Assembly: GCA_958295645.1 (NCBI GenBank)
Contig: OY282361.1
Location: forward strand, 890,927-954,926
DNA length: 64,000 nt
Origin: Longimicrobiales bacterium
GTDB lineage: Bacteria > Gemmatimonadota > Gemmatimonadetes > Longimicrobiales > Gaopeijiaceae
Direction: 5' to 3'
Every line of letters starts with the position of its first letter. Within the stretch, counting starts at the first letter, position 1. A program made the position numbers and the translations under genes. The notes under the pieces were generated by a model that was given only the letters and a program-made list of their open reading frames with translations, was not told the origin of the DNA and searched no databases. Of the stretch, positions 11,747-20,288 are shown one piece after another.

Positions 11747-11848
11747 ATTCACCAGAGGGAGCGTCGGCTCCGGCGAGGGGCCGACAGATCGCGTCCAGAC
11801 CCCCGAGACGCTGAAGCGATCCACGTCACGAAAGAAGCGGTGGGCCTC

Positions 11849-12265
11849 ATGAAGAACAGGCGATTCCTCGTTGGCTTGGCTGGTGTTGCGGCGGTCGTCT
11901 CGTACCTGATGTGGACGGGCGTGCGGGACAGCATGGTCTACTACATGACGCCCGCCGAACTCGTGGCGCGGATCGAGGCGGAGCCGGCCTTTCGGGACGT
12001 GGGCGTCAAGGTGAGCGGCCGGGTGGTCGAGGGCTCCTGGCAGCGCCTGCCGGGCCCCGAGCACGAGTTCAGGGTGGCCGACTTGGCGGACCCGGGAGTC
12101 GTCTTCTCCGTCCGCTTCGACGATGTCGTCCCCGACACGTTCAACGATCGCGCCGAGGTGGTCCTGGAAGGGAAGTTCGGACCGGGCGAAGTCTTCGAGG
12201 CCCGCACGGTGCTCACCAAGTGCGGCAGCCGGTACGAGGCGGCAAAGGAGGACTTCGCGACGTGA
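11849..12265 (+). CDS. ccmE: Cytochrome c maturation haem chaperone CcmE, CxxxY type
   Basis: Periplasmic, membrane-tethered haem chaperone of System I: it takes haem from CcmC and passes it to the ligase CcmF. One N-terminal transmembrane helix (residues 5-22) precedes an OB-fold domain. The haem-attachment motif is CGSRY (C125, Y129), where most CcmE proteins have HxxxY. Cys in this place is the mark of the variant System I* known from some archaea and bacteria. The ATG at 11849 is preferred; an in-frame GTG at 11840 would add three residues. The stop overlaps ccmF. Confidence 0.92.
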   Translation: MKNRRFLVGLAGVAAVVSYLMWTGVRDSMVYYMTPAELVARIEAEPAFRDVGVKVSGRVVEGSWQRLPGPEHEFRVADLADPGVVFSVRFDDVVPDTFNDRAEVVLEGKFGPGEVFEARTVLTKCGSRYEAAKEDFAT

Positions 12266-14304
12266 CCACGCTGGGCGAGGTCGCCTTGTGGATCGCGTTG
12301 CCCATCGCCCTCTGGGGCACTGTTCTCTCCTTCGCCGGCGGACGCACGGGCCGCACCGACTTGGTCCTGAGCGGCGAGCGCGCCGCGTACGCGCTCACGT
12401 TCCTGCTCGCCTTGGCCTCGGCCGGGATCGTCGCGGCCTTTCTCGGGGAGCGCTACGAGTTCTGGTACGTGGCCAGCTACTCGAACCGCGAGCTCGACAC
12501 CTACTTCAAGGTGGCGGGGCTGTGGGCCGGCCAGCGCGGATCGCTCGTCTTCTGGACGCTGCTCCTGTCCGGCTTCGCGTCGATCGCGGTCTTTCGCAAC
12601 CGCCGCCGCAACCGCGAGTTCATGCCGTACGTGTCGGGGACGTTGCTCGCCATCCTGTCGTTCCTGCTCGTCGTCCTCTTGTTCGCGGAGGTCAATCCGT
12701 TCGAGCGCCTGGGCTTCACTCCGGCGAACGGCCGGGGGCTCAATCCGCAGCTGCAGAACTACTGGATGACCATTCATCCGCCGACGCTCTACTTGGGCTT
12801 CACCGCCTTCGCGGTTCCGTTCGCCTTCGCCGTCTCCGCGCTGTTGACCGGACGCCTCGACTCGCGCTGGATCGCGGTCACGCGCCGCTGGATTCTGCTC
12901 AGCTGGTTCTTCCTCACCAACGGAATCATCTTCGGCATGCGCTGGGCCTACGAAGAGCTGGGCTGGGGCGGCTACTGGTTCTGGGACCCGGTGGAGAACG
13001 CCTCGCTGCTGCCCTGGCTGACCGCCACGGCCTTCGTGCATTCCATCCAAATCCAGGAAAACCGCGGCATGCTGAAGGTCTGGAACATGTGCTTGGTGGT
13101 GGCCACGTTTCTCCTCACCATCTTCGCCACGTTCCTCACGCGCTCGGGTCTGATCGAGTCGGTGCACAGCTTCGCCGAGAATCTCAAGATCGCCTACATA
13201 TTCTTGGGATTCCTGGGCGCCGTCGCCGGGATCTGCGCAGTCCTGATCATCTACCGGCTGCCGCTGTTGAAGGGCGAGAGCGCCATACAGTCCTTCGTCT
13301 CGCGCGAATCGGCGTTTCTGTTCAACAACCTTCTCTTCGTGGGAATCGCCTTCGCGGTGGTCTGGGGGACGCTCTATCCGCTCATCACGGAGGGCTTCTT
13401 CGGCCAGAAGATCAACGTCGGTCCGCCCTACTACAATCGGGTCAACGTGCCGGCCGGCCTGATCCTGTTGGCGTTGATGGGTGTTGGACCGGTGATCGCC
13501 TGGCGCCGCGCCTCCAAGCGAAACCTGCGCAAGAACTTCGCCTTGCCGGTGGCGGCGGGCATTGCGGTGGCGGGGGCGCTTCTGGCGCTGGGAGTGCGCC
13601 ACTGGGCGGCGTTGTCGACGTTCGCCATCTCGGCCTTCGTCCTGACGGTGATCGTGGCCGAGTTCTGGAAGGGGACCCGCGCCCGGGCGCGAATCTCGGG
13701 CGAAGGAAGATGGAAGTCGCTGCTCAACCTGGTCGGCCGCAACCGGCGGCGCTGGGGCGGATACGTCGTCCACGCCGGGGTGGTCTTGGTCTTCACGGGC
13801 CTTGCGGGCGCCGCCTTCGACGTGGCGGTCACACAGGAGTTGGCGCCGGGAGAGTCGGTCGCGGTGCGGTCGGCCTTCGGGCACGAGTACAGCCTCACCT
13901 ACGAGAGCCTCTCGCACTCGCGGCCCCGGGCCAGTGCGGCGAACCGCGAGAACGACTGGCGGTGGACGGCGCTGGTGACGGTTCGGCGGGGGGGCGAGCG
14001 CTTGGCGGTCATGCGGCCCGAGCGGCGCTTCTATCCGGTGATGGACCAGTCGTCCACGGAAGTCGGCATCCACAGCACGGCCTTCGAGGACGTGTACGTG
14101 ATCCCGCGGGACGTCGATTTGGAGAGCGGCGCCGAACGGGTGGTGTTCGAGGTCAAGGTTCTGCCGCTGGTGCCATGGATATGGTATGGCGGGATGATCG
14201 TGGCCGCTGGCGCGCTCGTGTCGCTCTGGCCCGCCGGGGTTGGATCGGGCCGAACGGCGGCCGGGGGTCGCGTACCGGGCGCCGCGGCCGGCCAAGCCGC
14301 ATGA
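12262..14304 (+). CDS. ccmF: Haem lyase CcmF/NrfE family
   Basis: Multi-pass membrane protein that, in System I, joins haem from CcmE to apocytochrome c. 680 residues with about fourteen hydrophobic segments, the tryptophan-rich WWD motif WGGYWFWDPVENASLLPW from about residue 235, and a periplasmic domain before the last helix. The GTG at 12262 overlaps the ccmE stop; the open frame upstream of it is a shadow inside ccmE. The stop overlaps the ATG of the zinc-ribbon gene. Confidence 0.95.
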   Translation: MTTLGEVALWIALPIALWGTVLSFAGGRTGRTDLVLSGERAAYALTFLLALASAGIVAAFLGERYEFWYVASYSNRELDTYFKVAGLWAGQRGSLVFWTLLLSGFASIAVFRNRRRNREFMPYVSGTLLAILSFLLVVLLFAEVNPFERLGFTPANGRGLNPQLQNYWMTIHPPTLYLGFTAFAVPFAFAVSALLTGRLDSRWIAVTRRWILLSWFFLTNGIIFGMRWAYEELGWGGYWFWDPVENASLLPWLTATAFVHSIQIQENRGMLKVWNMCLVVATFLLTIFATFLTRSGLIESVHSFAENLKIAYIFLGFLGAVAGICAVLIIYRLPLLKGESAIQSFVSRESAFLFNNLLFVGIAFAVVWGTLYPLITEGFFGQKINVGPPYYNRVNVPAGLILLALMGVGPVIAWRRASKRNLRKNFALPVAAGIAVAGALLALGVRHWAALSTFAISAFVLTVIVAEFWKGTRARARISGEGRWKSLLNLVGRNRRRWGGYVVHAGVVLVFTGLAGAAFDVAVTQELAPGESVAVRSAFGHEYSLTYESLSHSRPRASAANRENDWRWTALVTVRRGGERLAVMRPERRFYPVMDQSSTEVGIHSTAFEDVYVIPRDVDLESGAERVVFEVKVLPLVPWIWYGGMIVAAGALVSLWPAGVGSGRTAAGGRVPGAAAGQAA

Positions 14305-14726
14305 TGGCGGTCGCCGGCGGCATCGCCCTCGCCGCGGGCGTGCTGCTCTTCGTGCTGGAGCCGCTCCTGTCGGGGCGGGGCGCGCCGGCCTACGGAGGAG
14401 ACGACCGGCACGACGAGGCCGCCGCCCGGCGGCGGGTGGCTCTGGCCGCGCTTCGGGATCTCGAATACGACCGGGCCACCGGCAAGCTCGACGCGGAGGA
14501 CTACGCGGCTCTCGAGTCGGACCTGTCCCGGGAGGCGCTCGACGCCCTGGGCGCCGCCGCCGCCGACATGCCGGAGGACCCCGCCGCGGCAGCCTTGGAA
14601 AGAGAGATCGCGGCCGTGCGCCAAGCGCTCCGCGAGGGCCTGCAATGCGGCAGTTGCCGCCACGTGAATGCAAGCGGGGCACGCTTCTGCAGTCGTTGCG
14701 GCGACCCGCTGGGCGCAGCTTCGTGA
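14301..14726 (+). CDS. CcmI-like membrane protein with C-terminal zinc ribbon
   Basis: A 141-residue protein between ccmF and ccmA. One N-terminal transmembrane helix (residues 2-22) is followed by the helical text LAALRDLEYDRATGKLD then EEDY-like AEDYAALESDL, which resembles the start of CcmI/CycH. It ends in a double-CxxC zinc ribbon (CGSC ... CSRC). No TPR domain is present. It overlaps both neighbours by four bases (ATGA, GTGA), so it is made with the maturation machinery. A role in apocytochrome handling is inference. Confidence 0.82.
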   Translation: MMAVAGGIALAAGVLLFVLEPLLSGRGAPAYGGDDRHDEAAARRRVALAALRDLEYDRATGKLDAEDYAALESDLSREALDALGAAAADMPEDPAAAALEREIAAVRQALREGLQCGSCRHVNASGARFCSRCGDPLGAAS

Positions 14727-15490
14727 GGCTGGAGGGCCGCGGGCTGAGCTGCGCCTACGGCCCGACCGACGCTCTGCAGGACGTGAACTTGGTTGTCGGC
14801 GAAGGCGTCCTGGCGGTCTTCGGCCCGAACGGAGCAGGGAAGAGCACGCTCTTGCGGCTGCTGGCCGGAGAGCGGCGGCCCGACCGGGGAAGCGTTCTGC
14901 TGGACGGCGTTCCCGTCTCGGCGCACGATGCCGGCTGGCGGAGGCGGATCGGCCTCGTCGGTCACCGCAGCGGCTTGTACGGCAAGCTGACGGTCTCGGA
15001 GAACCTGAAGTTCTTCGCTTCGCTGGACGGAGCCGCCGAGTCGGGGAGGGTCGCGGCCGCGCTTGCGGCGGTCGGCGCCTCGGCCTTGGCGAGCCGGCGC
15101 GCCGAGGCCTTGTCGCGAGGGGAGCGGCAGCGGGCGGCGCTGGCCCGGGCTCTCGTGCACGACCCCGAGGTCTTGTTCCTGGACGAGCCGTTCACGGGCC
15201 TTGACGCGGCGGCGGCCTCGGCGTTGGAGGAGGTCCTGAGCGAGCGCGGGAGGCGCGGGCGCATCATCGTGCTGGTGACCCACGACGTCGTGCGGGGCAA
15301 AGCGCTGGCGAACCGGGTCGCCGTGCTGAGCCGCGGCCGCAAGGTGCTCGACTGCGAGGCGGCGGCGGCCGGCGTTCGGCGGATCGTGGACCTGATGGGG
15401 GCGCCGCGGCCGCAGTCCCCGGGCAGCCTGGGCGAAGCCGGCCGCCGTTCGGCCGGGGCAGCCGACGGCTCGCAGTCTGCGCGGCCGTGA
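14723..15490 (+). CDS. ccmA: Haem exporter ATP-binding protein CcmA
   Basis: ABC ATPase of the CcmAB(C) complex that drives release of haem-CcmE. Walker A GPNGAGKST is near residue 34, the signature is LSRGERQR, and Walker B is VLFLDEPFTGLD, followed by the VTHD switch histidine. 255 residues including a 30-residue Ala/Gly-rich tail that is not part of the domain. GTG start overlapping the zinc-ribbon stop; the stop overlaps the ccmB GTG. Confidence 0.93.
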   Translation: MRLEGRGLSCAYGPTDALQDVNLVVGEGVLAVFGPNGAGKSTLLRLLAGERRPDRGSVLLDGVPVSAHDAGWRRRIGLVGHRSGLYGKLTVSENLKFFASLDGAAESGRVAAALAAVGASALASRRAEALSRGERQRAALARALVHDPEVLFLDEPFTGLDAAAASALEEVLSERGRRGRIIVLVTHDVVRGKALANRVAVLSRGRKVLDCEAAAAGVRRIVDLMGAPRPQSPGSLGEAGRRSAGAADGSQSARP

Positions 15491-16164
15491 AGATGCTCCG
15501 GTGGGCTTGGCTGATCGCCGTCAAGGACCTGCGGATCGAGTTCCGCGCGCGCGGCCGCTTCCTGGCGATGATCGCGTTCGTGTTGCTGGCGGGCTTCCTG
15601 TTCGCGGTCTCGCTCGACCGCACCCGCGTCGACGCCCGGGACGTGGCCGGGCCGCTCGTCTGGCTGGTGATGCTGTTCGCTTCGACGGCCGGGGCCGGCA
15701 GGGCCTTCGACGCGGAGGACGAAGCCGGCGCCTTCCGGCATCTGCTTCTCGCGCCGGCGCCGAGACCGGCGATCTTCTTGGGGAAAGCGGCGGCGAACGC
15801 GGCGCTCGTCGCGGCCGTCGCGGCGGCCGCCTTCGCCGCTTTCGCCCTCTTCCTGGGCATTCGGGCGCCGGGCGCGCTGGCCTCCCATGCGGGCGTCCTG
15901 TTGCCCGGGGTGATCGGCTTGGCGGCCACGGGCACCTTCTTCGGCCGCATTTCCGCCCACAGCTCGTTGGGAGACACCCTGCTGCCCGTCCTGACGTTCC
16001 CGCTGCTGGTCCCGATGATGTTCTTCGGGAGCACCGGCACGGCCCGGCTTCTCATGGAGCGGCCGTGGAGCGAGGTCGCCGGCTTCGTCCGCCTGCTCTG
16101 GGCCTTCGCCGTCGGCTCCATGGCGGCCGGAAGCCTCCTCTTTCGCCATGTCGTGGACGATTAG
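15487..16164 (+). CDS. ccmB: Haem exporter permease CcmB
   Basis: Membrane subunit paired with CcmA. 225 residues with six predicted helices and the CcmB-typical opening KDLRIEFRARGRFLAM, then a DAEDEAGAFRHLLLAP cytoplasmic loop. GTG start inside the ccmA stop. Ends in TAG; a 141-bp gap precedes ccmC. Confidence 0.92.
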   Translation: MKMLRWAWLIAVKDLRIEFRARGRFLAMIAFVLLAGFLFAVSLDRTRVDARDVAGPLVWLVMLFASTAGAGRAFDAEDEAGAFRHLLLAPAPRPAIFLGKAAANAALVAAVAAAAFAAFALFLGIRAPGALASHAGVLLPGVIGLAATGTFFGRISAHSSLGDTLLPVLTFPLLVPMMFFGSTGTARLLMERPWSEVAGFVRLLWAFAVGSMAAGSLLFRHVVDD

Positions 16165-16305
16165 ATTACAGGCACCGCGCCCCACGCCGGCGCCAGCAGC
16201 GGCCGCCGCCCTCCGCCCGTGCCTGGAACGCGCACGGAGGTGGCGGGCTTGCGGCCGGACGGCGGGAACGGCGCGCCAACCTTTATGGACAGGAGCTGGG
16301 CCGCG

Positions 16306-17001
16306 ATGGGTTCCAAGTCCGCGACGATCGGCGGAGTTGCGTTCGCGGCGACAGGCGCGGCAATCGTCCTCGCCGCCCACTGGATGGTCGCGTTCTGGGT
16401 GCCGACCGAAGCGAGCATGGGCTTGGTCCAGCGGATCTTCTACGTGCACGTGCCCGCCGCTTGGACGACCTTCCTGGCATTCGGACTGGCCGCGCTCGCG
16501 AGCGCCGCGTACCTGTGGCTCGAAGACGAGCGTGCCGACGCGGCGGCCGTGGCGGCGGCCGAAGGCGGCCTCGTGTTCGGAGCGATCATGCTGGTGTCGG
16601 GACCCCTGTGGGGCCGCATCGCCTGGGGGACCTACTGGACTTGGGAGCCGCGCCTCACCCTCACGTTGTTGCTGTGGTTCACCTACCTGGGGTACTTCCT
16701 TTTGCGCAACTCGGTGCGCGACGTCCGCCGGGGCCGGCGCCTCGCGGCGGTCGTGGCCGTCGTCGGCGCGCTCAACATTCCGCTGATTCACGTGAGCGTC
16801 TCGTGGTTCCGGTCCCTGCATCCCGAAGCCGTGGTTCTGAATCCTGAAGGTCCGACCCTCCACCCCGACATGCTGGTCACGTTGCTGACTTCGCTCGGAG
16901 GCTTCACGATCCTCTTCCTGGGACTCCTCTGGCTACGCTATTCCGCCGAGATGGCCGGCCGCCCCTCGGACGCCGAACCTGCGGAGCAGACGCCGGCATG
17001 A
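16306..17001 (+). CDS. ccmC: Haem handling protein CcmC
   Basis: Six-helix membrane protein that loads haem onto CcmE. The WWD motif WGTYWTWEPRLT is near residue 108, and the flanking histidines lie in FYVHVPAAW and in LIHVSVSWFRSLH. The ATG at 16306 has AGGAG about 10 bp upstream and gives 231 residues, the usual length. In-frame alternatives at 16285 and 16219 would add polar residues with no homology. The stop overlaps the ccmD-like ATG. Confidence 0.92.
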   Translation: MGSKSATIGGVAFAATGAAIVLAAHWMVAFWVPTEASMGLVQRIFYVHVPAAWTTFLAFGLAALASAAYLWLEDERADAAAVAAAEGGLVFGAIMLVSGPLWGRIAWGTYWTWEPRLTLTLLLWFTYLGYFLLRNSVRDVRRGRRLAAVVAVVGALNIPLIHVSVSWFRSLHPEAVVLNPEGPTLHPDMLVTLLTSLGGFTILFLGLLWLRYSAEMAGRPSDAEPAEQTPA

Positions 17002-17108
17002 CGCGTCCGCTCGTTCACGTCCTGCTCGCTTACGGGTTTGCGTGGTTGGCCATCCTGTCTTGGACGTGGCGGATCGCCCGCCTCGGCAAGCGCTCCCCGC
17101 CGAAATAG
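16998..17108 (+). CDS. ccmD: CcmD-like single-helix protein
   Basis: A 36-residue frame starting at an ATG that overlaps the ccmC stop (ATGA) and ending in TAG at 17108. It has one hydrophobic helix (AYGFAWLAILSWTWRIA) followed by a basic tail RLGKRSPPK. That topology, size and position match CcmD, which helps release haem-loaded CcmE from CcmABC. CcmD sequences are poorly conserved, so the call rests on position and shape. Confidence 0.75.
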   Translation: MTRPLVHVLLAYGFAWLAILSWTWRIARLGKRSPPK

Positions 17109-17270
17109 CGCGTCTCGCCGCCCTGGTATCCGTGGCCGGAAACGGTTACATTAGAACTCATGTGTTCGGTAAACCGTGCCGGGACAGGAGTTTTTCGATG
17201 TCGCCCGTGCCGGCGGCGAACGCGCACTGCCTTCCCAGTCGCCAACTTCCCCCGTGAGGAGAACTCGCAG

Positions 17271-18698
17271 ATGCCCGCCATTTTCAGACTCCGCCTCGCT
17301 GCCTTGGCGCTCGCAGGACTCGGTTCGCTCGCCGGGCTCGGCTTCCCGGCGCCGCAAGCGGCCGCCCAGAGCGTCACCAACACGTTGCGATACGGGACGG
17401 GACTCCTCGACGTGCCGACGGCCAAGGTGGCTCCCCACCTGTCGCTCACCGGCGCTTATTCGGGGTTCGGCATATCCGTTGCCAACAGGATCGTCCTCGA
17501 CCGCAGCGGCAGGGAGATCGCCAAGGGAGAGGCGTACGACAAGTGGGTTTCCGATGGTGCGATCACGTTCGGTCTGTTCGACCGGATCGAACTGGGCGCC
17601 ACGATCCAGCACTACGACGATCCCGCCAACGGGGGCAACCTTCTCGGGGGTTTCGGCCGTGTCCTCTTGTTGTCGCAGGGCAAAGGGTTCAACGTGGCCG
17701 TTGGTGCGCGCTACGTGTCGTCGCCCAGTTTCGGCGACCAGTATCCGGACGAGTTCCAGCCCAACCGGTTCGGCTATCCCGATTCGCGGGTCGTCAAGAA
17801 CCCGAGCGGACGCGCAGAGTTCAGCGCGAACTTCACGCCTTACGCCGTCGCCACTTTTCACCTGCCCGGGCTTGAGGCCAGCTTCCTGCCGGAGTACGAC
17901 TTCTCGCTGACAGCTGGATGGGGCGGCGGCATGTTCGGCGCCGGGAGCGATCTCGACTTCTACGGAGCTTCGGACGCTGCGGGGCTCCTGGCCGGAGCCG
18001 CGTTGCACCTCTCTATCGGCGATGGGAAGCTGCTCCATCTGATGGGCGAGTTCAACGGCTTCGACCTGAACACGGGCGTTGAACTCGACTGGGGCGGAGT
18101 GCGCGTCGGCGCCTTCGTTCTCGGAATGGAGTACGCGGACCAGTCGATGTTCCGCAGCCGGAAGATCGGACTGACCGGCTCGGTGGCCTTCTGCGGCGGC
18201 GACGGCGGGCTGTGCAAGCCCAGCTTGTCCGACCGTCCCGCGCCGGACACGGTGACGCTCCCGGCGCCTCCGCCCGACACCGTGTTCGTGGACCGCACCG
18301 TGGAGCCGCCGTTGCCCACGGGGACGCCCGCCGCGATCTGCCTTTCCACTGGAGCTGCCGTTCAGGTCGTCGTCACGCCCCAGCTGGACACGCTGGTAGG
18401 ACCGAACCGGGTGTCCATTCGCAACCTGCGCCCGGGCATCGTCTTTGCCGGAGTCTATGCCGAAGAGCGGACGTGGTTCGTGGACGACGAGGCGATCGAG
18501 TTGGAGAGGCGGGCGTTCAGCAAGTCCGGCAATCCACGGTCGCTGAACTGCAACGACATCATGCGGGTCGGCGAGTACGAAGGCGTGCCGTTGTTCGCCG
18601 AGCGCTCGGCGGAACGGCCGCTGGAGATGATCTTCGTGCCAGTGCGGCCGGGAGTCTGGCAGGCGTACGAGTACGGCTTGCAGGGCACCCGAGGCTAG
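17271..18698 (+). CDS. Signal-peptide protein, probable outer-membrane beta-barrel
   Basis: 475 residues; no clear family recognised. Residues 1-34 are a signal peptide ending AAAQ. Residues 40-330 alternate short amphipathic strands with Gly and aromatic turns (for example TAGWGGGMFGAG, MGEFNGFDLNTG), as in an outer-membrane barrel. A Pro/Asp-rich linker follows (about 350-375), then a mixed C-terminal domain of about 110 residues that may be periplasmic. The ATG at 17271 has GAGGAGAA upstream; an in-frame ATG at 17160 lies before the signal peptide and is rejected. Confidence 0.7.
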   Translation: MPAIFRLRLAALALAGLGSLAGLGFPAPQAAAQSVTNTLRYGTGLLDVPTAKVAPHLSLTGAYSGFGISVANRIVLDRSGREIAKGEAYDKWVSDGAITFGLFDRIELGATIQHYDDPANGGNLLGGFGRVLLLSQGKGFNVAVGARYVSSPSFGDQYPDEFQPNRFGYPDSRVVKNPSGRAEFSANFTPYAVATFHLPGLEASFLPEYDFSLTAGWGGGMFGAGSDLDFYGASDAAGLLAGAALHLSIGDGKLLHLMGEFNGFDLNTGVELDWGGVRVGAFVLGMEYADQSMFRSRKIGLTGSVAFCGGDGGLCKPSLSDRPAPDTVTLPAPPPDTVFVDRTVEPPLPTGTPAAICLSTGAAVQVVVTPQLDTLVGPNRVSIRNLRPGIVFAGVYAEERTWFVDDEAIELERRAFSKSGNPRSLNCNDIMRVGEYEGVPLFAERSAERPLEMIFVPVRPGVWQAYEYGLQGTRG

Positions 18699-18710
18699 CG
18701 ATGCCCAAGT

Positions 18711-18739
18711 CCCGGCGCCTCCTCCGCGGAGGCGCCGGG
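18711..18739. terminator. Strong hairpin between convergent genes
   Basis: A perfect 12-bp GC-rich stem (CCCGGCGCCTCC with its complement) around a 5-base loop, placed 12 bp after one stop and 76 bp before the end of the opposing gene. No clear U-tract on either side. Most likely a bidirectional transcription barrier. Confidence 0.6.
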
Positions 18740-18815
18740 CAGGGTTCTGCACACGCATTGCGAGTCCGCGCCTCGATAACTGCGGGCTCGTCCTGCTTTC
18801 GGGGGCAGCCACGGG

Positions 18816-20288
18816 TCATCGGCCTCTGCCTTGGCCTAGGAGAGCCGCGAGTTCGGGCGACACGTCCTCCGGCGCGTCGATGTCGGATTCCACCGGCAGA
18901 CAGGTGACGCGGAGGCCGAGTTCGGCGCAGCGCCTCGTCGTCTCCCGAAAGACGTGCTCGGTGCTCCAGCGCATGTCGGCGAACAGGGCGGGTTGCGGCG
19001 CCTTGAGTCCGATCAGGTAGTATCCTCCGTCCCTGGCTGGCCCGATCACGATGTCGGCGCAACGCAGCGCGTCCAGCGCTTGGGCAACGGTATCCGCCCC
19101 GACCGCGGGCGCGTCCGTGCCGACCACGACCACTGCCCGCGCCCCCTGGGCGAAGGCGGCCCTGGTCGTTCTGGACATGCGGTCGCCCAAGTCGCCGCCT
19201 CCTTGGGCCATGAAGGCGCTCGCGCCGCCTCCATCGAGCCAGGCGCGGATCTCGCCTTCGCCGCCGGGCGGGTCGAAGCAGACGACCGTCTGTGCGGGCG
19301 CCCCGGCGAGCTGCTCCACGACTTGGCGGCCCAACCGGCGGTACGCCTCGGCGGCTGCTGCTGCTCCCCAGGCGCGGGCCAGGCGCGTCTTGACCTCGCC
19401 GGGCCTGGGCGCTTTGGCGAAGACGAGGAGAGCCGCGGGCTTCAGTTGCCCGGGCTCCTCCTGGTTGTGGAGGGCGGGCGGGCGGCGCGCAGGGTAGCGG
19501 CGGGCCAGGACGGCGGGATCGGCTCCGGCCAGGAACCGGCTGATCAAAGTCGCGTTGCGCAGGAACGCCCGCACCCGGCCCTCCTCCTCGTAGCGCCGGG
19601 CGCTGGTTCGCACACGCGCGGGGAGAGGCGCCAGCCGCCCGCCCGCGGCTAGGCGGCGGTTGAGGGCGACGTCCTCCATGAGCGGCTGGTCCGGGTAGCC
19701 CCCCGCCTCCCAGAAGAGTTCGCGCCGGATCAGCAGCCCTTGGTCCCCGTACACGAGGCCCAGCCACCGCTGGCGAACTCGCTGCCCGGCCTCGATCAGC
19801 CGGTAGAAGAAGTGGCGATGGGAGATGGCGAGGCCGAAGTGTCCCGCCTGGCGGCGGTCCTCGGCGACGTGCCGCTCGACCGCCCGCAGCGCCTCGCCGT
19901 CCAGCCGCGTGTCGGCGTGCAGGAAGAGGAGCCAGCGAGACCCCAGAAAGGCCGCGCCTGCGTTGAACTGGCGGGCGCGTCCCCGCCGGCTTCTCATCAC
20001 CCAAGCGCCGCCGGCCCGAGCCGCGGCGGCCGTGGCGTCGCGCGATCCGCCGTCGACCACCACGACTTCGTGCGTCAGCTGCAGTTTGGAGAGATCCGCC
20101 AGCAGGCCAGGCAGGCTCTCGGCCTCGTCCAGAGCCGGAACGACGACGCCCAACTCTGCCTCCTGCCCGGGCGTCCACACCTTGTCGCGGAATCCGGGAT
20201 TTGGGGGAGGCGACCCCCCGCGCTCGTCTGAAGATGTCTCCTCGTCGCCCTCGATCGAATACGCAGTCGCGGGGGCCCCCGCGCTCAT
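18816..20288 (-). CDS. Fused glycosyltransferases: TIGR04283-like GT2 plus TIGR04282-like domain
   Basis: 490 residues with two enzyme domains. Residues about 45-270 are a GT2 transferase (GVVVPALDEAESLP, VVVDGGSRDAT, LFLHADTRLD, then EDVALNRRL). Residues about 285-480 are the second family, with FAKAPRPGEVKTRLA, VVVGTDAPAV and ARDGGYYLIGLK. Both families are named from arsenosugar-type loci and are usually encoded by neighbouring genes; here they are one chain. The ATG at 20288 overlaps the stop of the TVP38-DUF547 gene, so it is third in a three-gene operon. The true sugar donor and acceptor are unknown. Confidence 0.88.
   Translation of the reverse strand: MSAGAPATAYSIEGDEETSSDERGGSPPPNPGFRDKVWTPGQEAELGVVVPALDEAESLPGLLADLSKLQLTHEVVVVDGGSRDATAAAARAGGAWVMRSRRGRARQFNAGAAFLGSRWLLFLHADTRLDGEALRAVERHVAEDRRQAGHFGLAISHRHFFYRLIEAGQRVRQRWLGLVYGDQGLLIRRELFWEAGGYPDQPLMEDVALNRRLAAGGRLAPLPARVRTSARRYEEEGRVRAFLRNATLISRFLAGADPAVLARRYPARRPPALHNQEEPGQLKPAALLVFAKAPRPGEVKTRLARAWGAAAAAEAYRRLGRQVVEQLAGAPAQTVVCFDPPGGEGEIRAWLDGGGASAFMAQGGGDLGDRMSRTTRAAFAQGARAVVVVGTDAPAVGADTVAQALDALRCADIVIGPARDGGYYLIGLKAPQPALFADMRWSTEHVFRETTRRCAELGLRVTCLPVESDIDAPEDVSPELAALLGQGRGR

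Noticed and set aside
11941-14682. A 913-codon open frame on the minus strand across ccmF
   Set aside because: It mirrors ccmF codon by codon; the translation is Arg/Gly/Asp/His-rich low complexity with no family signal. It is a high-GC shadow.
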